64,000 nucleotides of DNA from Klebsiella africana (GCF_020526085.1 NZ_CP084874.1:3162001-3226000), one strand, 5' to 3'; positions 32,046 to 47,888 are shown, counted from the stretch's first letter. Notes: generated by a model from the letters alone, not told the origin. Translations and numbers: made by a program.

Positions 32046-32876
32046 TTACAGCGCGTTTTCCTGCAGCAGCTTATCGATAAAGGCAGGTACCACTTCGCTT
32101 GCCAGCCCGTAGTGCTTCTCGGCAAACTCGCTGCCTACCTGGCTGGGTTCCAGGTTCAGCTCAACGGTATGGGCGCCGTGCAGCCGCGCCTCGTGCACAA
32201 AGCCAGCCGCCGGATAGACATGGCCGGAAGTGCCGATGGCGATAAACATATCCGCCTCGGCCAGCGCGCTGTAGATCTCATCCATCCCCAGCGGCATTTC
32301 GCCAAACCAGACCACGTGCGGACGCAGCGCCGCCGGGAACTGGCAGCAGTGGCACTTGTCCTCGGCGGTGACGTCGCCGGTCCACTCCAGTACCTGGCCG
32401 CTCCACGAACAGCGCACCTTCAACAGCTCGCCGTGCATATGGATCACCCGGCGGTTGCCGGCGCGCTCGTGCAGATTATCAATATTCTGGGTGACCAGCA
32501 GAAAATGGTCGCCCAACAGATCCTCCAGACGCGCCAGCGCCAGATGCGCCGCGTTCGGCGCGATCTCCGGACTCTGCAGCTGACGACGACGGGCGTTGTA
32601 GAACGCCTGCACCAGCGCCGGATCGCGGGCGAAGCCTTCCGGCGTCGCCACATCTTCTACCCGATGCTCTTCCCACAGGCCATCGGCCGCGCGGAAAGTT
32701 TTGATCCCCGACTCTGCCGAAATGCCCGCGCCGGTTAACACCACCACTCTCGGTTTTGCCATCGCTTCAGGTTTCATCCTGTCCTCTCTAAAGAAAATCC
32801 GCTGACGCAGACGGTCACGCAACCGACGTTTATTGCGACGAAAACGGCTCAATCGATGTAAACGGCGCGACTGCAT
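32046..32876 (-). CDS. cobB: NAD-dependent protein deacylase (sirtuin) CobB
   Basis: Removes acetyl and succinyl groups from lysines, for instance on acetyl-CoA synthetase. [14 protein letters not shown] and [12 protein letters not shown] form the NAD site, His in HMHGEL is catalytic, and the Zn finger is C...CHCC. The 276-residue form carries a basic 33-residue N-terminus ([19 protein letters not shown]). A second start at Met34 would make the short form, as known in Salmonella. 14 nt behind nagK, same operon order as E. coli. Confidence 0.96.
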   Translation of the reverse strand: MQSRRLHRLSRFRRNKRRLRDRLRQRIFFREDRMKPEAMAKPRVVVLTGAGISAESGIKTFRAADGLWEEHRVEDVATPEGFARDPALVQAFYNARRRQLQSPEIAPNAAHLALARLEDLLGDHFLLVTQNIDNLHERAGNRRVIHMHGELLKVRCSWSGQVLEWTGDVTAEDKCHCCQFPAALRPHVVWFGEMPLGMDEIYSALAEADMFIAIGTSGHVYPAAGFVHEARLHGAHTVELNLEPSQVGSEFAEKHYGLASEVVPAFIDKLLQENAL

Positions 32877-32890
32877 AGCTACCTCTGTGG

Positions 32891-33802
32891 TTAATGGGTC
32901 AGATGAAGGAAAGCCGCACCGCGCATTCCCCCGGCATCGCCGTGGCGCGCGCGCTCAATGCGCGGTACCCTGGCGACCGGCAGAAGATGGCGCGGCAATC
33001 GCTGCGCCAGCCCTTCGCTAATGGCCGTAAAGTTAGATAATCCACCGCCGAGCACCAGCAAATCCGGATCGACAATGGTCAGTATATTCCCCAGACACAC
33101 CGCCAGCAGATCGAGATAGCGCTCAACGTGCGCTTGGGCGCGCGGATCGCGCTGCTGCCACTGCGCCACAATCTCCGGTGAGGAGAGCGATTGCTGATAA
33201 AAATGTTCGTACAGCCAGGCGAAACCGCGACCGGAGAGATAATTTTCAATGCAGCCCAGCTGGCCGCAGCCGCAGCGCAGCAGCGGGAAATCGCGCCCGA
33301 CCACCTCCAGGGCATCCACCGGCAGACGAATATGACCAAACTCGCCGGTGATATAGCTATGCCCGGTAATCGATTTACCGTTCAATACCAGGCCGCCGCC
33401 CACGCCGGTGCCGAGGATCAACCCCATCACCAGCGGGTATTGCGTAAACTCATCGTCCCATGCTTCTGACAGCGCGAAACAGTTAGCGTCATTATCGAGA
33501 CGCACATCGCGCCCCAGTCGCGCGCTGAGGTCGGCGCGTAGTCGCCTGCCGCTGGCGGCTGGCACGTTAGCGGCATACAGCGTGCCGTCTGCGGTTTCCG
33601 GCATTCCCGGAATACCGATCCCGACCGAACCCTGCTGGTCGAAGCGCTCATCGGCCTCGCGGACCAGCGCCTCTACCGCCTGGAGAAAATCCTCATAACT
33701 GCTTTTCGGCGTGGCGACGCGTTTTTCCCACTGCAGTCGCCGCTCCTGATTAAATACGCCCAGCGCTATCTTGCTGCCGCCAATGTCAAATCCATAATAC
33801 AT
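32891..33802 (-). CDS. nagK: N-acetylglucosamine kinase
   Basis: ROK-family kinase that phosphorylates GlcNAc recovered from peptidoglycan turnover. [12 protein letters not shown] at the N-terminus is the phosphate motif. [12 protein letters not shown] and the zinc motif [17 protein letters not shown] are typical. 303 residues. It sits between lolE and cobB. nagZ, another recycling gene, is 15 kb away. Confidence 0.96.
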   Translation of the reverse strand: MYYGFDIGGSKIALGVFNQERRLQWEKRVATPKSSYEDFLQAVEALVREADERFDQQGSVGIGIPGMPETADGTLYAANVPAASGRRLRADLSARLGRDVRLDNDANCFALSEAWDDEFTQYPLVMGLILGTGVGGGLVLNGKSITGHSYITGEFGHIRLPVDALEVVGRDFPLLRCGCGQLGCIENYLSGRGFAWLYEHFYQQSLSSPEIVAQWQQRDPRAQAHVERYLDLLAVCLGNILTIVDPDLLVLGGGLSNFTAISEGLAQRLPRHLLPVARVPRIERARHGDAGGMRGAAFLHLTH

Positions 33803-33850
33803 TTCAGCAATTCCTCTTGTGTCGTCAGCAAAGCCGACGATGACGATAAA

Positions 33851-35094
33851 TTACTGGCCACTCAGCACCCTCGCCGGGTCGATGCGGCTGGCGCGGCGGG
33901 CGGGATACCAGCTGGCCAGCAAACTCAGCAACAGTGCTGTCACCAGCACATAAAAGACGTCCAGCCAGTGCAGTTCTGACGGCAGGAAGTCAATAAAATA
34001 GATGTCGCCGGAGAGGAATTTATGCCCGATCAGGTATTCGATGCCGTTGATGATTGACGTCAGGTTCAACGCGCAGATCACGCCGATCACTACCCCGAAC
34101 AGGCTGCCTACCGATCCGGCTAATAAACCATACCACACGAAAATCGCGCGAATTAAGCCGTCTTTTGCGCCAAGCGTGCGCAGCACCGCAATATCGCCGC
34201 TTTTGTCTTTGACCGCCATCACCAGCGTCGAGACGATGTTAAAGCAGGCCACGCCGATCACCAGCACCATCGCCAGGTACATAATGGCGCGGATCATCTG
34301 GATGTCGCGATACATATAGCCATAGGTGCCGATCCAGCTCTTGATGTAGACATAGCTGTTGGTCACCTCACCGGCGTCGCGCACCAGCTTGTTAGCATGG
34401 AAAACGTCGGTGACCTTGATGGCGATGCCGGTCACGCTGCCGCCCATCTCCAGGTACTGCTGCGCATCCTGCATCGGGATCATGGCAAAACTATGATCGA
34501 GCTGACCGCTCAGCTGTAAAATTCCGGTCACATGCAGCCTGACGCGTTTTGGCTGCAGCAGCTGATGGTCGGCGTCGGCATTAGGGATCATGATAGACAC
34601 CCAGTCCCCCTGCTTCACGTGCAGGGCATCGGCGACCCCTTTGCCCAGGATCACTTGCTGTTCGCCAGCCTTGAATCCGGCCCACGCGTTATTCTGCACA
34701 AAGGTGGGCAGCGCGCTGAGCTGGCTCTCCTGCTGCGGGTCGACGCCTTTCACCTGGATGGCGCGCATATTGCTGCCGCTTTCCACCAGGCCGGTGAAGT
34801 TAATATAGGGCGCTGCCGCAACAATCCCCTTCACCTTCTGCACCTTCGCCAACGCTTCCTGCCAGTTATTCCACGGCTGATTCACGGGTTCGATTTCGCC
34901 GTGCGGTACCACCGCCAGCACGCGGTTGTTCAGCTCGCGCTCAAAGCCGTTCATCGCGCTGAGGCCGACGATCAGCACCGCCACCCCCAGCGCAATGCCG
35001 ATGGTGGAGATCACCGAGATCAGCGACACCATGCCGCCGCGCCGCCGTCCACGGCTGAAACGCAATGCAATCAGTAACGATAACGGAGACGCCA

Positions 35095-35095
<1 letters not shown>
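33851..35095 (-). CDS. lolE: Lipoprotein-releasing ABC transporter permease LolE
   Basis: With LolC and LolD it extracts outer-membrane lipoproteins from the inner membrane and hands them to LolA. 414 residues, four TM segments (about 25-48, 270-295, 315-340, 375-400) and a large periplasmic domain. Its start overlaps the lolD stop by one base. Confidence 0.97.
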
Positions 35096-40739
<5,644 letters not shown>

Positions 40740-40746
40740 TTGACGG

Positions 40747-40780
40747 GAGATACGACCCCCCTGGCCGTATCTCTCTTCCT
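40747..40780 (+). terminator. Probable terminator after mfd
   Basis: Stem GAGATACG/CGTATCTC (8 bp) around an 11-base loop, 7 nt behind the mfd stop, followed by a pyrimidine-rich TCTTCCT tail. No long T-run. Confidence 0.55.
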
Positions 40781-40903
40781 ACATACCTGGCAATCTTTAC
40801 AAACATTTTGCAATCTGCCTGGATTTCCCCACACAGACTCACGCCATAATCTCATTTGCTTTTCGTATAAAAATAACCAGTTATATATTTTGGAGTTATG
40901 GTA

Positions 40904-41863
40904 ATGAGAAACCGTTTCCCCGTGACGCTCTGGCTGGCGCTGGTCGCGTTGGTCACCGCGCTGGCCCTCCCCGCGCGCGCAAACACCTGGCCTCTTCCCC
41001 CGCCGGGCAGCCGACTGGTGGGTCAGAATCAGTTCCACGTGGTGCAGGATAACGGCGGTTCGCTGGAGGCGATTGCCAAGAAGTACAATGTCGGCTTCCT
41101 GGCCCTGCTGCAGGCCAATCCCGGGGTTGACCCCTATGTTCCGCGCGCCGGCAGCGTTCTAACCATCCCCCTGCAGACGCTGCTGCCCGATGCGCCGCGC
41201 GAAGGGCTGGTGATTAACCTCGCTGAACTGCGCCTCTACTATTACCCGCCGGGTAAGAATGAAGTGACCGTCTACCCGATCGGCATCGGCCAGTTGGGCG
41301 GAACCACTATCACACCAACGATGGTCACGACCGTGTCCGACAAGCGGGCCAATCCGACCTGGACGCCAACCGCCAACATTCGCGCCCGCTACAAGGCGAT
41401 GGGGATTGAGCTGCCAGCGGTGGTGCCTGCCGGTCCTGACAACCCGATGGGCCATCACGCCATCCGCCTTGCCGCCTATGGCGGAGTCTATCTCCTGCAC
41501 GGCACCAATGCCGATTTCGGCATCGGCATGCGCGTCAGCTCCGGCTGCATTCGTCTGCGCGATAACGATATTAAGGCGCTGTACAACACTATCTCGCCGG
41601 GCACGAAGGTGAATATTATCAATACGCCGATCAAGGCGTCGGTAGAACCGGATGGCCGCCGTCTGGTTGAGGTCCATCAGCCGCTGTCAGAGCATATCGA
41701 TGACGATCCGCAGACCCTGCCCATTACGCTTAATGCGGCCATGACTGCGTTCAAACAGGCGCCGCAGACCGACGGGACGGTGATGGAGCGCGCGATGAAT
41801 TACCGCTCGGGCATGCCGATTGACGTCACCCGTCATGCAGACCCTGGACCGCAGTCGCTATAG
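40904..41863 (+). CDS. ldtC: L,D-transpeptidase LdtC
   Basis: Periplasmic enzyme that links Braun lipoprotein to peptidoglycan. 319 residues from ATG 40904. The ATG at 40898 is too close to the GGAG. Signal peptide ends at PARA near residue 27. LysM-like segment at about 40-90 (HVVQDNGGSLEAIAKKYNV), then the YkuD domain with HGTNADFGIGMRVSSGCIRL, where Cys is the nucleophile and His the base. Ends just before a strong terminator. Confidence 0.96.
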   Translation: MRNRFPVTLWLALVALVTALALPARANTWPLPPPGSRLVGQNQFHVVQDNGGSLEAIAKKYNVGFLALLQANPGVDPYVPRAGSVLTIPLQTLLPDAPREGLVINLAELRLYYYPPGKNEVTVYPIGIGQLGGTTITPTMVTTVSDKRANPTWTPTANIRARYKAMGIELPAVVPAGPDNPMGHHAIRLAAYGGVYLLHGTNADFGIGMRVSSGCIRLRDNDIKALYNTISPGTKVNIINTPIKASVEPDGRRLVEVHQPLSEHIDDDPQTLPITLNAAMTAFKQAPQTDGTVMERAMNYRSGMPIDVTRHADPGPQSL

Positions 41864-41880
41864 TCTCCGCTGCAGAAAAC

Positions 41881-41908
41881 AAAAAACCCGCCTGATGGCG
41901 GGTTTTTT
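41881..41908 (+). terminator. Terminator after ldtC, bidirectional
   Basis: Six A, stem CCCGCC/GGCGGG with loop TGAT, then six T. Works on both strands and separates ldtC from bhsA. Confidence 0.9.
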
Positions 41909-41990
41909 GTTGGCAAGGGTCAAACAGGGGTACAACAGGGTCTTACTCATCGCTGTCCGGTGAAGGGGGCCGGGCAGCGACGCATCGGGC

Positions 41991-42248
41991 TTACTTGTAG
42001 ATAACAGCGGTACCGTGAAGGGTATTCGGACCGGTTACCGAAGTAATACGGTATGAAGTGGCCCCCATCTCATCCGCTTTCTGCGCCAGCTGGTCTTCTA
42101 GCGAACCTAGGTTAGTCCCCGCGGAAGCAGAGATGGTGCCCACTTTATGCTGGCCGGCAGGGGTGGACTGCACCTCTACAGCGGCAAAGCTAGCGAAAGA
42201 AAGGGAGCTAAGAACGGCGGCAATAGCCAGAGTATTAACGGTTTTCAT
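41991..42248 (-). CDS. bhsA: BhsA/ComC-type outer-membrane stress protein
   Basis: 85-residue DUF1471 (YhcN) protein. Signal peptide ends SFA-A at residue 22. The mature part VGTISASAGTNLGSLEDQLA followed by MGATSYRITSV is the family core. In E. coli it is induced by copper, acid and oxidants, and affects biofilm and copper permeability. Divergent from its repressor gene comR, the same arrangement as E. coli. Confidence 0.93.
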   Translation of the reverse strand: MKTVNTLAIAAVLSSLSFASFAAVEVQSTPAGQHKVGTISASAGTNLGSLEDQLAQKADEMGATSYRITSVTGPNTLHGTAVIYK

Positions 42249-42301
42249 GATTATTATACCTGTGCAGATGAATTTTTTAGTAGGGTCGTAAGCATTAACT
42301 T

Positions 42302-42450
42302 AACGATCGATAGATAAATGATAATGTGATCTACATCACACGTCAACGCATTTTTATAACGATCGTTTAACTATTTATAAAATGCTTAAATTTCATACGC
42401 ATATGAATTATTTATTTTTAAACCAACAGCGCTGGCCCCGGCGATCGTTT
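42302..42450. promoter_or_regulatory. bhsA/comR control region: CRP site and repeated CGATCG boxes
   Basis: A perfect CRP consensus TGTGA-TCTACA-TCACA at 42325-42340. CGATCG occurs three times: AACGATCG at 42302-42309, the palindrome AACGATCGTT at 42358-42367, and GCGATCGTTT at 42441-42450. The TetR-family repressor ComR needs a palindromic operator here, and these are the best candidates. The region is otherwise strongly AT-rich. Confidence 0.6.
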
Positions 42451-42497
42451 ATTTTTATAATGGCCTTTCACCAAACCAACATAGGTACAACGGCATC

Positions 42498-43133
42498 ATG
42501 ACAACTGACGTTCAAAGTTGCGCCAAAAAAAGCCGTGGCCGACCGAAGGTGTTCGACAGGGATGCGGCGCTGGACAAAGCCATGACACTCTTCTGGCAGC
42601 ACGGCTATGAGGCGACCTCGCTCGCCGATCTGGTCGAGGCGACAGGAGCAAAAGCCCCCACCCTGTATGCGGAATTTGTGAATAAAGAAGGACTATTCCG
42701 CGCAGTGTTGGATCGTTACATTTCGCGCTTTGCCGCGAAGCACGAAGCCTTGCTGTTTGCCGAGGGAAAATCCGTCGATCGGGCGTTGCGCGACTACTTC
42801 ACGGCGGTCGCCACCTGCTTTACCAGCAAAGAGACACCGGCCGGCTGCTTTATCATCAATACCTCTGCCGCGCTGGCCGCCTCCTCGACGGATATCGCCA
42901 ATACCATCAAATCCCGCCATGCGATGCAGGAGCAGGCGCTAACCCAGTTTCTGCAGCAGCGGCAGGCGCAGGGCGAACTGCCCGCGGGCCGCGATCTCGG
43001 GCAACTGGCGCAGTTTCTTAACTGTGTTCTGCAGGGGATGTCGATTAGCGCGCGGGAAGGCGCGGATTTCGACAAACTGATGCAAATCACCGACACCACC
43101 CTCCGTCTCTGGCCGCAGGTCCTCGAGTCCTGA
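42498..43133 (+). CDS. comR: TetR-family copper-responsive repressor ComR
   Basis: 211 residues. N-terminal TetR helix-turn-helix at about 25-65 (ALFWQHGYEATSLADLVEAT-like, ending in KAPTLYAEFVNKEGLF). C-terminal ligand domain with cysteines in ATCFTSKETPAGCF and FLNCVLQG that could take part in copper sensing. In E. coli ComR represses bhsA (comC) and copper releases it. ATG 42498 was chosen by position. The ribosome site is weak. Confidence 0.92.
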   Translation: MTTDVQSCAKKSRGRPKVFDRDAALDKAMTLFWQHGYEATSLADLVEATGAKAPTLYAEFVNKEGLFRAVLDRYISRFAAKHEALLFAEGKSVDRALRDYFTAVATCFTSKETPAGCFIINTSAALAASSTDIANTIKSRHAMQEQALTQFLQQRQAQGELPAGRDLGQLAQFLNCVLQGMSISAREGADFDKLMQITDTTLRLWPQVLES

Positions 43134-43241
43134 TGCGCCCTGCTTCCGGCGGTATTCTGCCGCCGGATCCGCTCTCCTGTAGCCGTTATCCCCACAAAAT
43201 AGATTGATTTCTATTCCCTTTTCTCGCGCAAGATAAACGCA

Positions 43242-43268
43242 AATGATATTGATTGCGATATTCATTAT
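43242..43268. promoter_or_regulatory. Candidate Fur box upstream of the receptor gene
   Basis: AATGATATTGATTGCGATATTCATT contains several GAT(A/T)(A/T)T hexamers, the building block of Fur sites, and matches the 19-bp consensus at about 11 positions. It lies about 110 bp before the receptor start, where iron control is expected. Confidence 0.5.
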
Positions 43269-43377
43269 GTGCAAAATCCTTTTTTGAGTTTTTCCAGATG
43301 TTTCGCATTGTAACTAATACCGGCCTGACGTCGGCCTATAACAACGACAAAGCAACTTGCTCATAAAAGGAATGGAT

Positions 43378-45567
43378 ATGAAAAAGCGCCTCTGGGTGCT
43401 CCACCCTCTGCTGCTGGTCAGCACGCTGCCTGCGCTGGCGGCTCAGTCTGATGAAGAAAGCATCATCGTTAGCGCAAACCGCACCCATCGCACCGTGGCC
43501 GAAATGGCCCAAACCACCTGGGTCATTGAGGGCCAGGAGATTGAGCAGCAGGTCCAGGGCGGGAAAGAGTTCAAAGACGTGCTGGCGCAACTGATCCCGG
43601 GCATCGACGTCAGCAGCCAGGGACGCACCAATTACGGGATGAACATGCGCGGGCGCGCCATCGTCGTGCTGATCGACGGCGTCCGGCTCAATTCCTCACG
43701 TACCGACAGCCGCCAGCTCGACGCCATCGACCCATTTAACATCGAACATATCGAAGTGATCTCCGGGGCGACCTCGCTGTACGGCGGAGGCAGTACCGGC
43801 GGGCTTATCAACATCGTCACCAAGAAAGGACAGCAGGATCGTCAGGTCGATCTTGAGGTGGGCAGCAAGAGCGGGTTTGCGAACAGCAACGATCATGATG
43901 AGCGCGTCGCGGCGGCCGTCAGCGGTGGGACAGACCACGCATCCGGGCGCTTATCGGTGGCTTATCAGCGTTTCGGCGGCTGGTACGATGGCAATAATGA
44001 TGCGCTGATCCTCGATAACACCCAAACGGGGCTCCAGCATTCTGACCGCCTCGACGTGATGGGGACGGGGACGATTGAGATCGATGATAACCGCCAGCTG
44101 CAGCTGGTCACCCAGTATTATAAAAGCCAGGGCGATGATGACTATGGTCTGTGGCTTGGGAAGAACATGTCCGCGGTCACCAGCGGCGGCAAAGCCTACA
44201 CCACCGATGGGCTCAATTCCGACCGTATCCCCGGTACCGAGCGGCACCTGATCAGCCTTCAGTACTCCGATGCCGACTTCTTCGGTCAGAATCTGGTGAG
44301 CCAGGTGTACTATCGTGATGAGTCCCTTACCTTCTATCCGTTCCCGACGCTTACGAAAGGCCAGGTCAGTAGCTTCTCCTCGTCGCAGCAGGATACCGAT
44401 CAGTATGGGGCAAAGCTGACCCTTAACAGCCAGCCGCTGACGGGCTGGGATCTCACCTGGGGTCTCGACGCCGATCATGAAACCTTCAATGCCAACCAGA
44501 TGTTCTTCGATCTGCAACAATCGCTGGCTTCCGGCGGGTTGCACAACGAATCGATCTACACCACCGGCCGCTATCCGGGATACAGCATCTCCAACGTCGC
44601 GCCGTTCCTGCAGTCCAGCTACGATCTGAACGATATCTTTACCGTCAGCGGCGGGGTACGCTACCAGTGGACCGAAAACCGGGTCGACGACTTTGTCGGC
44701 TACGCTCAGCAGCAGGATATCGCCAACGGCAAAGCGCGCTCCGCCGACGCCATCAAAGGCGGCAAAACCGATTACGATAACTTCCTGTTTAACGCCGGGA
44801 TCGTGGCCCACCTGACCGACCGTCAGCAAACCTGGTTTAACTTCTCGCAGGGCGTCGAGCTGCCGGACCCCGGTAAATACTATGGCATCGGTAAATATGG
44901 CGCAGCGGTGAATGGTCATCTGCCGCTGATCTCCAGCGTCAACGTCGATGACTCGCCGCTGCAGGGGATCAAAGTTAACTCGTACGAGCTGGGATGGCGC
45001 TACACCGGCGATAACCTGCGCACCCAACTGGCGGCGTACTACTCGACTTCGGATAAGACCATTGTCGTCAACCGCACCGACATGACTATCGACGTTCAGT
45101 CCGACAAACGGCGTATTTACGGCGTTGAGGGGGCGGTCGACTACTTTATTCCGGATAGCGACTGGAGCGTCGGCGGTAACTTCAACGTGCTGAAATCCCA
45201 GGTGCAGACCGATGGCCGCTGGCAAAAATGGGACGTCACCCTCGCCTCGCCGTCTAAAGCCACTGCCTGGGTTGGCTGGGCGCCGGATCCGTGGAGCCTG
45301 CGCGTGCAGAGCCAGCAGGTGTTTGACCTCAGCGACGCCGCCGGCAACAAGCTGGAAGGCTATAACACCGTCGATTTTATCGGTAGTTACGCGCTGCCGG
45401 TGGGGAAACTGACCTTCAGTATCGAAAACCTGCTTAACGAAGACTATATCACTATCTGGGGCCAGCGCGCGCCGCTGCTCTACAGCCCAACCTACGGCAG
45501 TTCGTCGCTGTATGAATACAAGGGCCGTGGTCGCACCTTTGGTCTGAACTACGCTTTAACCTTCTGA
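43378..45567 (+). CDS. iutA: TonB-dependent ferric-aerobactin receptor, IutA type
   Basis: Outer-membrane 22-strand receptor of 729 residues that imports ferric aerobactin with TonB. Signal peptide of about 21-22 residues, TonB box EESIIVSA, plug with GVRLNSSRTDSRQLDAIDPF and GGGSTGGLINIVTKKGQ, C-terminus GRGRTFGLNYALTF. By memory it matches plasmid IutA over its length, clearly but not identically. No aerobactin synthesis genes (iucABCD) are nearby, so this is the chromosomal lone receptor, which can use siderophore made by others. The start at ATG 43378 is 7 nt behind AAGGA. Confidence 0.9.
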   Translation: MKKRLWVLHPLLLVSTLPALAAQSDEESIIVSANRTHRTVAEMAQTTWVIEGQEIEQQVQGGKEFKDVLAQLIPGIDVSSQGRTNYGMNMRGRAIVVLIDGVRLNSSRTDSRQLDAIDPFNIEHIEVISGATSLYGGGSTGGLINIVTKKGQQDRQVDLEVGSKSGFANSNDHDERVAAAVSGGTDHASGRLSVAYQRFGGWYDGNNDALILDNTQTGLQHSDRLDVMGTGTIEIDDNRQLQLVTQYYKSQGDDDYGLWLGKNMSAVTSGGKAYTTDGLNSDRIPGTERHLISLQYSDADFFGQNLVSQVYYRDESLTFYPFPTLTKGQVSSFSSSQQDTDQYGAKLTLNSQPLTGWDLTWGLDADHETFNANQMFFDLQQSLASGGLHNESIYTTGRYPGYSISNVAPFLQSSYDLNDIFTVSGGVRYQWTENRVDDFVGYAQQQDIANGKARSADAIKGGKTDYDNFLFNAGIVAHLTDRQQTWFNFSQGVELPDPGKYYGIGKYGAAVNGHLPLISSVNVDDSPLQGIKVNSYELGWRYTGDNLRTQLAAYYSTSDKTIVVNRTDMTIDVQSDKRRIYGVEGAVDYFIPDSDWSVGGNFNVLKSQVQTDGRWQKWDVTLASPSKATAWVGWAPDPWSLRVQSQQVFDLSDAAGNKLEGYNTVDFIGSYALPVGKLTFSIENLLNEDYITIWGQRAPLLYSPTYGSSSLYEYKGRGRTFGLNYALTF

Positions 45568-45570
45568 TAA

Positions 45571-45603
45571 AAAAAGCCCCTCAGCCTGAGCGTTTGAGGG
45601 GCT
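45571..45603 (-). terminator. Terminator for ycfJ
   Basis: Stem AGCCCCTCA/TGAGGGGCT (9 bp). The T-run is on the minus strand (TTTTTTT), so it ends ycfJ transcripts. It also lies just past the iutA stop and may stop those partly. Confidence 0.85.
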
Positions 45604-45624
45604 AATCAATACACAAATCTGTTT

Positions 45625-46164
45625 TTAGATTTTGTTGTTCAGGACCAGCTGGCCATTGTTGTCCAGCGGGATCTGGCTGCCAGGATCGTGATCCATGCGG
45701 ATTTTCCCCTGCTGATCGCCTATCTTATAGGTCACATCATAGCCGAGCATTTTATCGGATTTGTCATACACCGTTTTGCAGCGCTGCTGGGTGGTGGTGT
45801 AGGTATCGTTGTCCTGCATCGCGCCCTGGATCTGGTTACCGGCATAGCCGCCGCCCAGCGCACCCACGACCGTCGCCACACTGCGTCCATGGCCACCGCC
45901 AAACTGGTGGCCAATCACCCCACCCGCCACTGCGCCCAACACGGAGCCAGCGATGCGGTTTTCATCCTGTACCGGACGACGATGGGTCACCGTGACATTG
46001 CGGCATTCCTGACGCGGGGTTTTCACGGTTTCTTTAATCGGTGTACTGGAGACCACTTGTGCATACTGCGGGCCGCGATCTAACACGTTGAGACCAGCGA
46101 CAGCTGCAACGCCCAGCGCGGCAGCCACGCCTATCCCTATACCCGCCAACATAGATTTATTCAC
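45625..46164 (-). CDS. ycfJ: Glycine-zipper 2TM protein YcfJ
   Basis: 179 residues, initiated at GTG 46164 behind AAAGGAGG. The frame extends 13 codons further, but the E. coli homolog starts here. N-terminal hydrophobic segment (LAGIGIGVAAALGVAAVAGL). Central glycine-zipper domain AGSVLGAVAGGVIGHQFGGG and GALGGGYAGNQIQGA, as in Rickettsia 17-kDa antigen proteins. Probably envelope-associated; function unknown. Confidence 0.93.
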   Translation of the reverse strand: MNKSMLAGIGIGVAAALGVAAVAGLNVLDRGPQYAQVVSSTPIKETVKTPRQECRNVTVTHRRPVQDENRIAGSVLGAVAGGVIGHQFGGGHGRSVATVVGALGGGYAGNQIQGAMQDNDTYTTTQQRCKTVYDKSDKMLGYDVTYKIGDQQGKIRMDHDPGSQIPLDNNGQLVLNNKI

Positions 46165-46357
46165 GGGAGATCCTCCTTTGTTACTGTTGATACAATTTTG
46201 CAACCGGAGCCGGGAGGGCGCAAATCAGATAGCGGATGAAAAGTGCGAGAATTCGCTGCAAATCAAAGGGATTCAGAGGATTCCGAGCGGGAGCGCCGCG
46301 GTTTCTGGGAGTGAGCCCGGAGGCGCTGTCAAGGCGCGCTCCGGGTAAAGACAGGGA

Positions 46358-47662
46358 TTAGTGCAGCTTAAGACGCGGGCGAATGATACGGTTGATACGC
46401 CCGACCAGCATCATCAGGCCGGTCTTGAAGTAGCCATGCAGGGCAATCTGGTGCATACGGTACAGGGAAATGTACACGAAGCGCGCAATGCGCCCTTCCA
46501 CCATCATCGAGCCGCGCATCAGGTTACCCATCAGGCTACCGACAGTGGAGTAATTGGACAGCGACACCAGCGAGCCATGGTCTTTATAGGTGTACGCCTT
46601 CAGCGGTTTGCCTTTCATCTGCGCCAGGATGTTGTTCAGCGCGCAGGTCGCCATCTGGTGCGCCGCCTGGGCACGCGGAGGCACAAAGCCGCCTTCCGGA
46701 CGCGCACAAGAGGCGCAGTCGCCGATGGCGAAAATATCCGCATCGCGGGTGGTCTGCAGCGTCGGCTCAACCACCAGCTGATTGATACGGTTGGTTTCCA
46801 GGCCGCCGATTTCTTTCATGAAATCTGGCGCTTTGATCCCGGCCGCCCAGACCATCAGATCCGCCTCAATGTATTCGCCATCTTTAGTGTGCAGGCCGCC
46901 CGCATCCGCGCTGGTGACCATGGTCTGCGTCAGCACCCGTACGCCCAGCTTGGTCAGCTCATTATGCGCCGCTCCGGAAATGCGCGGCGGCAGGGCCGGC
47001 AGAATGCGCTCACCCGCCTCAACCAGCGTGACGTTCAGCGCTTCGTTAGTCAGCCCTTTGTAGCCGTAGCTGTGCAGCTGTTTCACCGCATTATGCAGTT
47101 CAGCGGAGAGCTCCACGCCGGTGGCGCCGCCGCCGACGATGGCAATGTTTACTTTACCGTTAGCGCCGAGGTTCGCGGAGTATTTAAGGAACAGGTTGAG
47201 CATTTCCTGATGGAAACGACGCGCCTGGTGCGGGTTGTCGAGGAAAATGCAGTTCTCTTTTACGCCAGGGGTATTGAAGTCATTCGAGGTACTGCCCAAC
47301 GCCATGACCAGCGTGTCGTACGGCAGTTTACGCTCAGCCACCAGCAGCTCGCCTTTTTCATTGCGCAGCTCACCGAGGGTAATGGTCTTCCCTTCGCGAT
47401 TAATATCGACCACCGAGCCCAGCTGGAACTGGAAACCGTGGTTGCGGGCATGGGCCAGATAGCTCAGCGCATCAACGCCTTCATCCAGAGAACCGGTGGC
47501 CACTTCGTGCAGCAGCGGCTTCCACAGATGGCTGTGGTTACGGTCCACCAGGGTGATTTTCGCTTTTTTATGGCGCCCTAACTTTTTCCCCAGCTGAGTA
47601 GCCAGTTCCAGTCCGCCAGCGCCGCCACCCACAATTACGATTTTTTTCAATGGCGTAGTCAT
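46358..47662 (-). CDS. ndh: NADH dehydrogenase II
   Basis: Single-subunit, non-proton-pumping NADH:ubiquinone reductase on the inner membrane face. FAD site [19 protein letters not shown] at residues 11-29 and NADH site [15 protein letters not shown] around 175. ATFAxGDCA-type FAD contact [10 protein letters not shown]. The C-terminal amphipathic region anchors it to the membrane. 434 residues, E. coli length. A perfect FNR box lies upstream. Confidence 0.97.
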   Translation of the reverse strand: MTTPLKKIVIVGGGAGGLELATQLGKKLGRHKKAKITLVDRNHSHLWKPLLHEVATGSLDEGVDALSYLAHARNHGFQFQLGSVVDINREGKTITLGELRNEKGELLVAERKLPYDTLVMALGSTSNDFNTPGVKENCIFLDNPHQARRFHQEMLNLFLKYSANLGANGKVNIAIVGGGATGVELSAELHNAVKQLHSYGYKGLTNEALNVTLVEAGERILPALPPRISGAAHNELTKLGVRVLTQTMVTSADAGGLHTKDGEYIEADLMVWAAGIKAPDFMKEIGGLETNRINQLVVEPTLQTTRDADIFAIGDCASCARPEGGFVPPRAQAAHQMATCALNNILAQMKGKPLKAYTYKDHGSLVSLSNYSTVGSLMGNLMRGSMMVEGRIARFVYISLYRMHQIALHGYFKTGLMMLVGRINRIIRPRLKLH

Positions 47663-47796
47663 GTGTACCCCTAAAATTATTAACCAATTGTTAAGTAAAA
47701 GTTATTGTAATAGCCTTTATTTAACAACAAGTTACGTCAATGAAACCATTCAGCACTGTCGAGAATACCATGAACGGTGCATTGGTCATACCAAAA

Positions 47797-47810
47797 TTGA
47801 TGTGCATCAA
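47797..47810. promoter_or_regulatory. FNR box of ndh
   Basis: TTGAT-GTGC-ATCAA is a perfect FNR consensus, about 135 bp before the ndh start. FNR represses ndh in the absence of oxygen in E. coli. I found only this one clear copy, whereas E. coli has two. Confidence 0.85.
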
Positions 47811-47852
47811 GTTTTGTCGCGTATTTTTTCAGCGAAACCAATAAGTGTAGAC

Positions 47853-47888
47853 ATGAAAAAACCCGCGTGGTGAACCCGACGCGGGTTT
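47853..47888 (-). terminator. Terminator of the ycfP operon
   Basis: Stem AAACCCGCGT/ACGCGGGTTT (10 bp) with a 10-base loop. On the minus strand it is followed by TTTTTTCATG. It lies 19 nt behind the ycfP stop. Confidence 0.9.

Noticed and set aside
43951..45225. 424-codon open frame antisense to iutA
   Set aside because: Shadow frame; the receptor on the other strand is recognised over its full length.
46361..47581. 406-codon open frame antisense to ndh
   Set aside because: Shadow of ndh; rich in His, Arg and Gln as expected from reversed codons.
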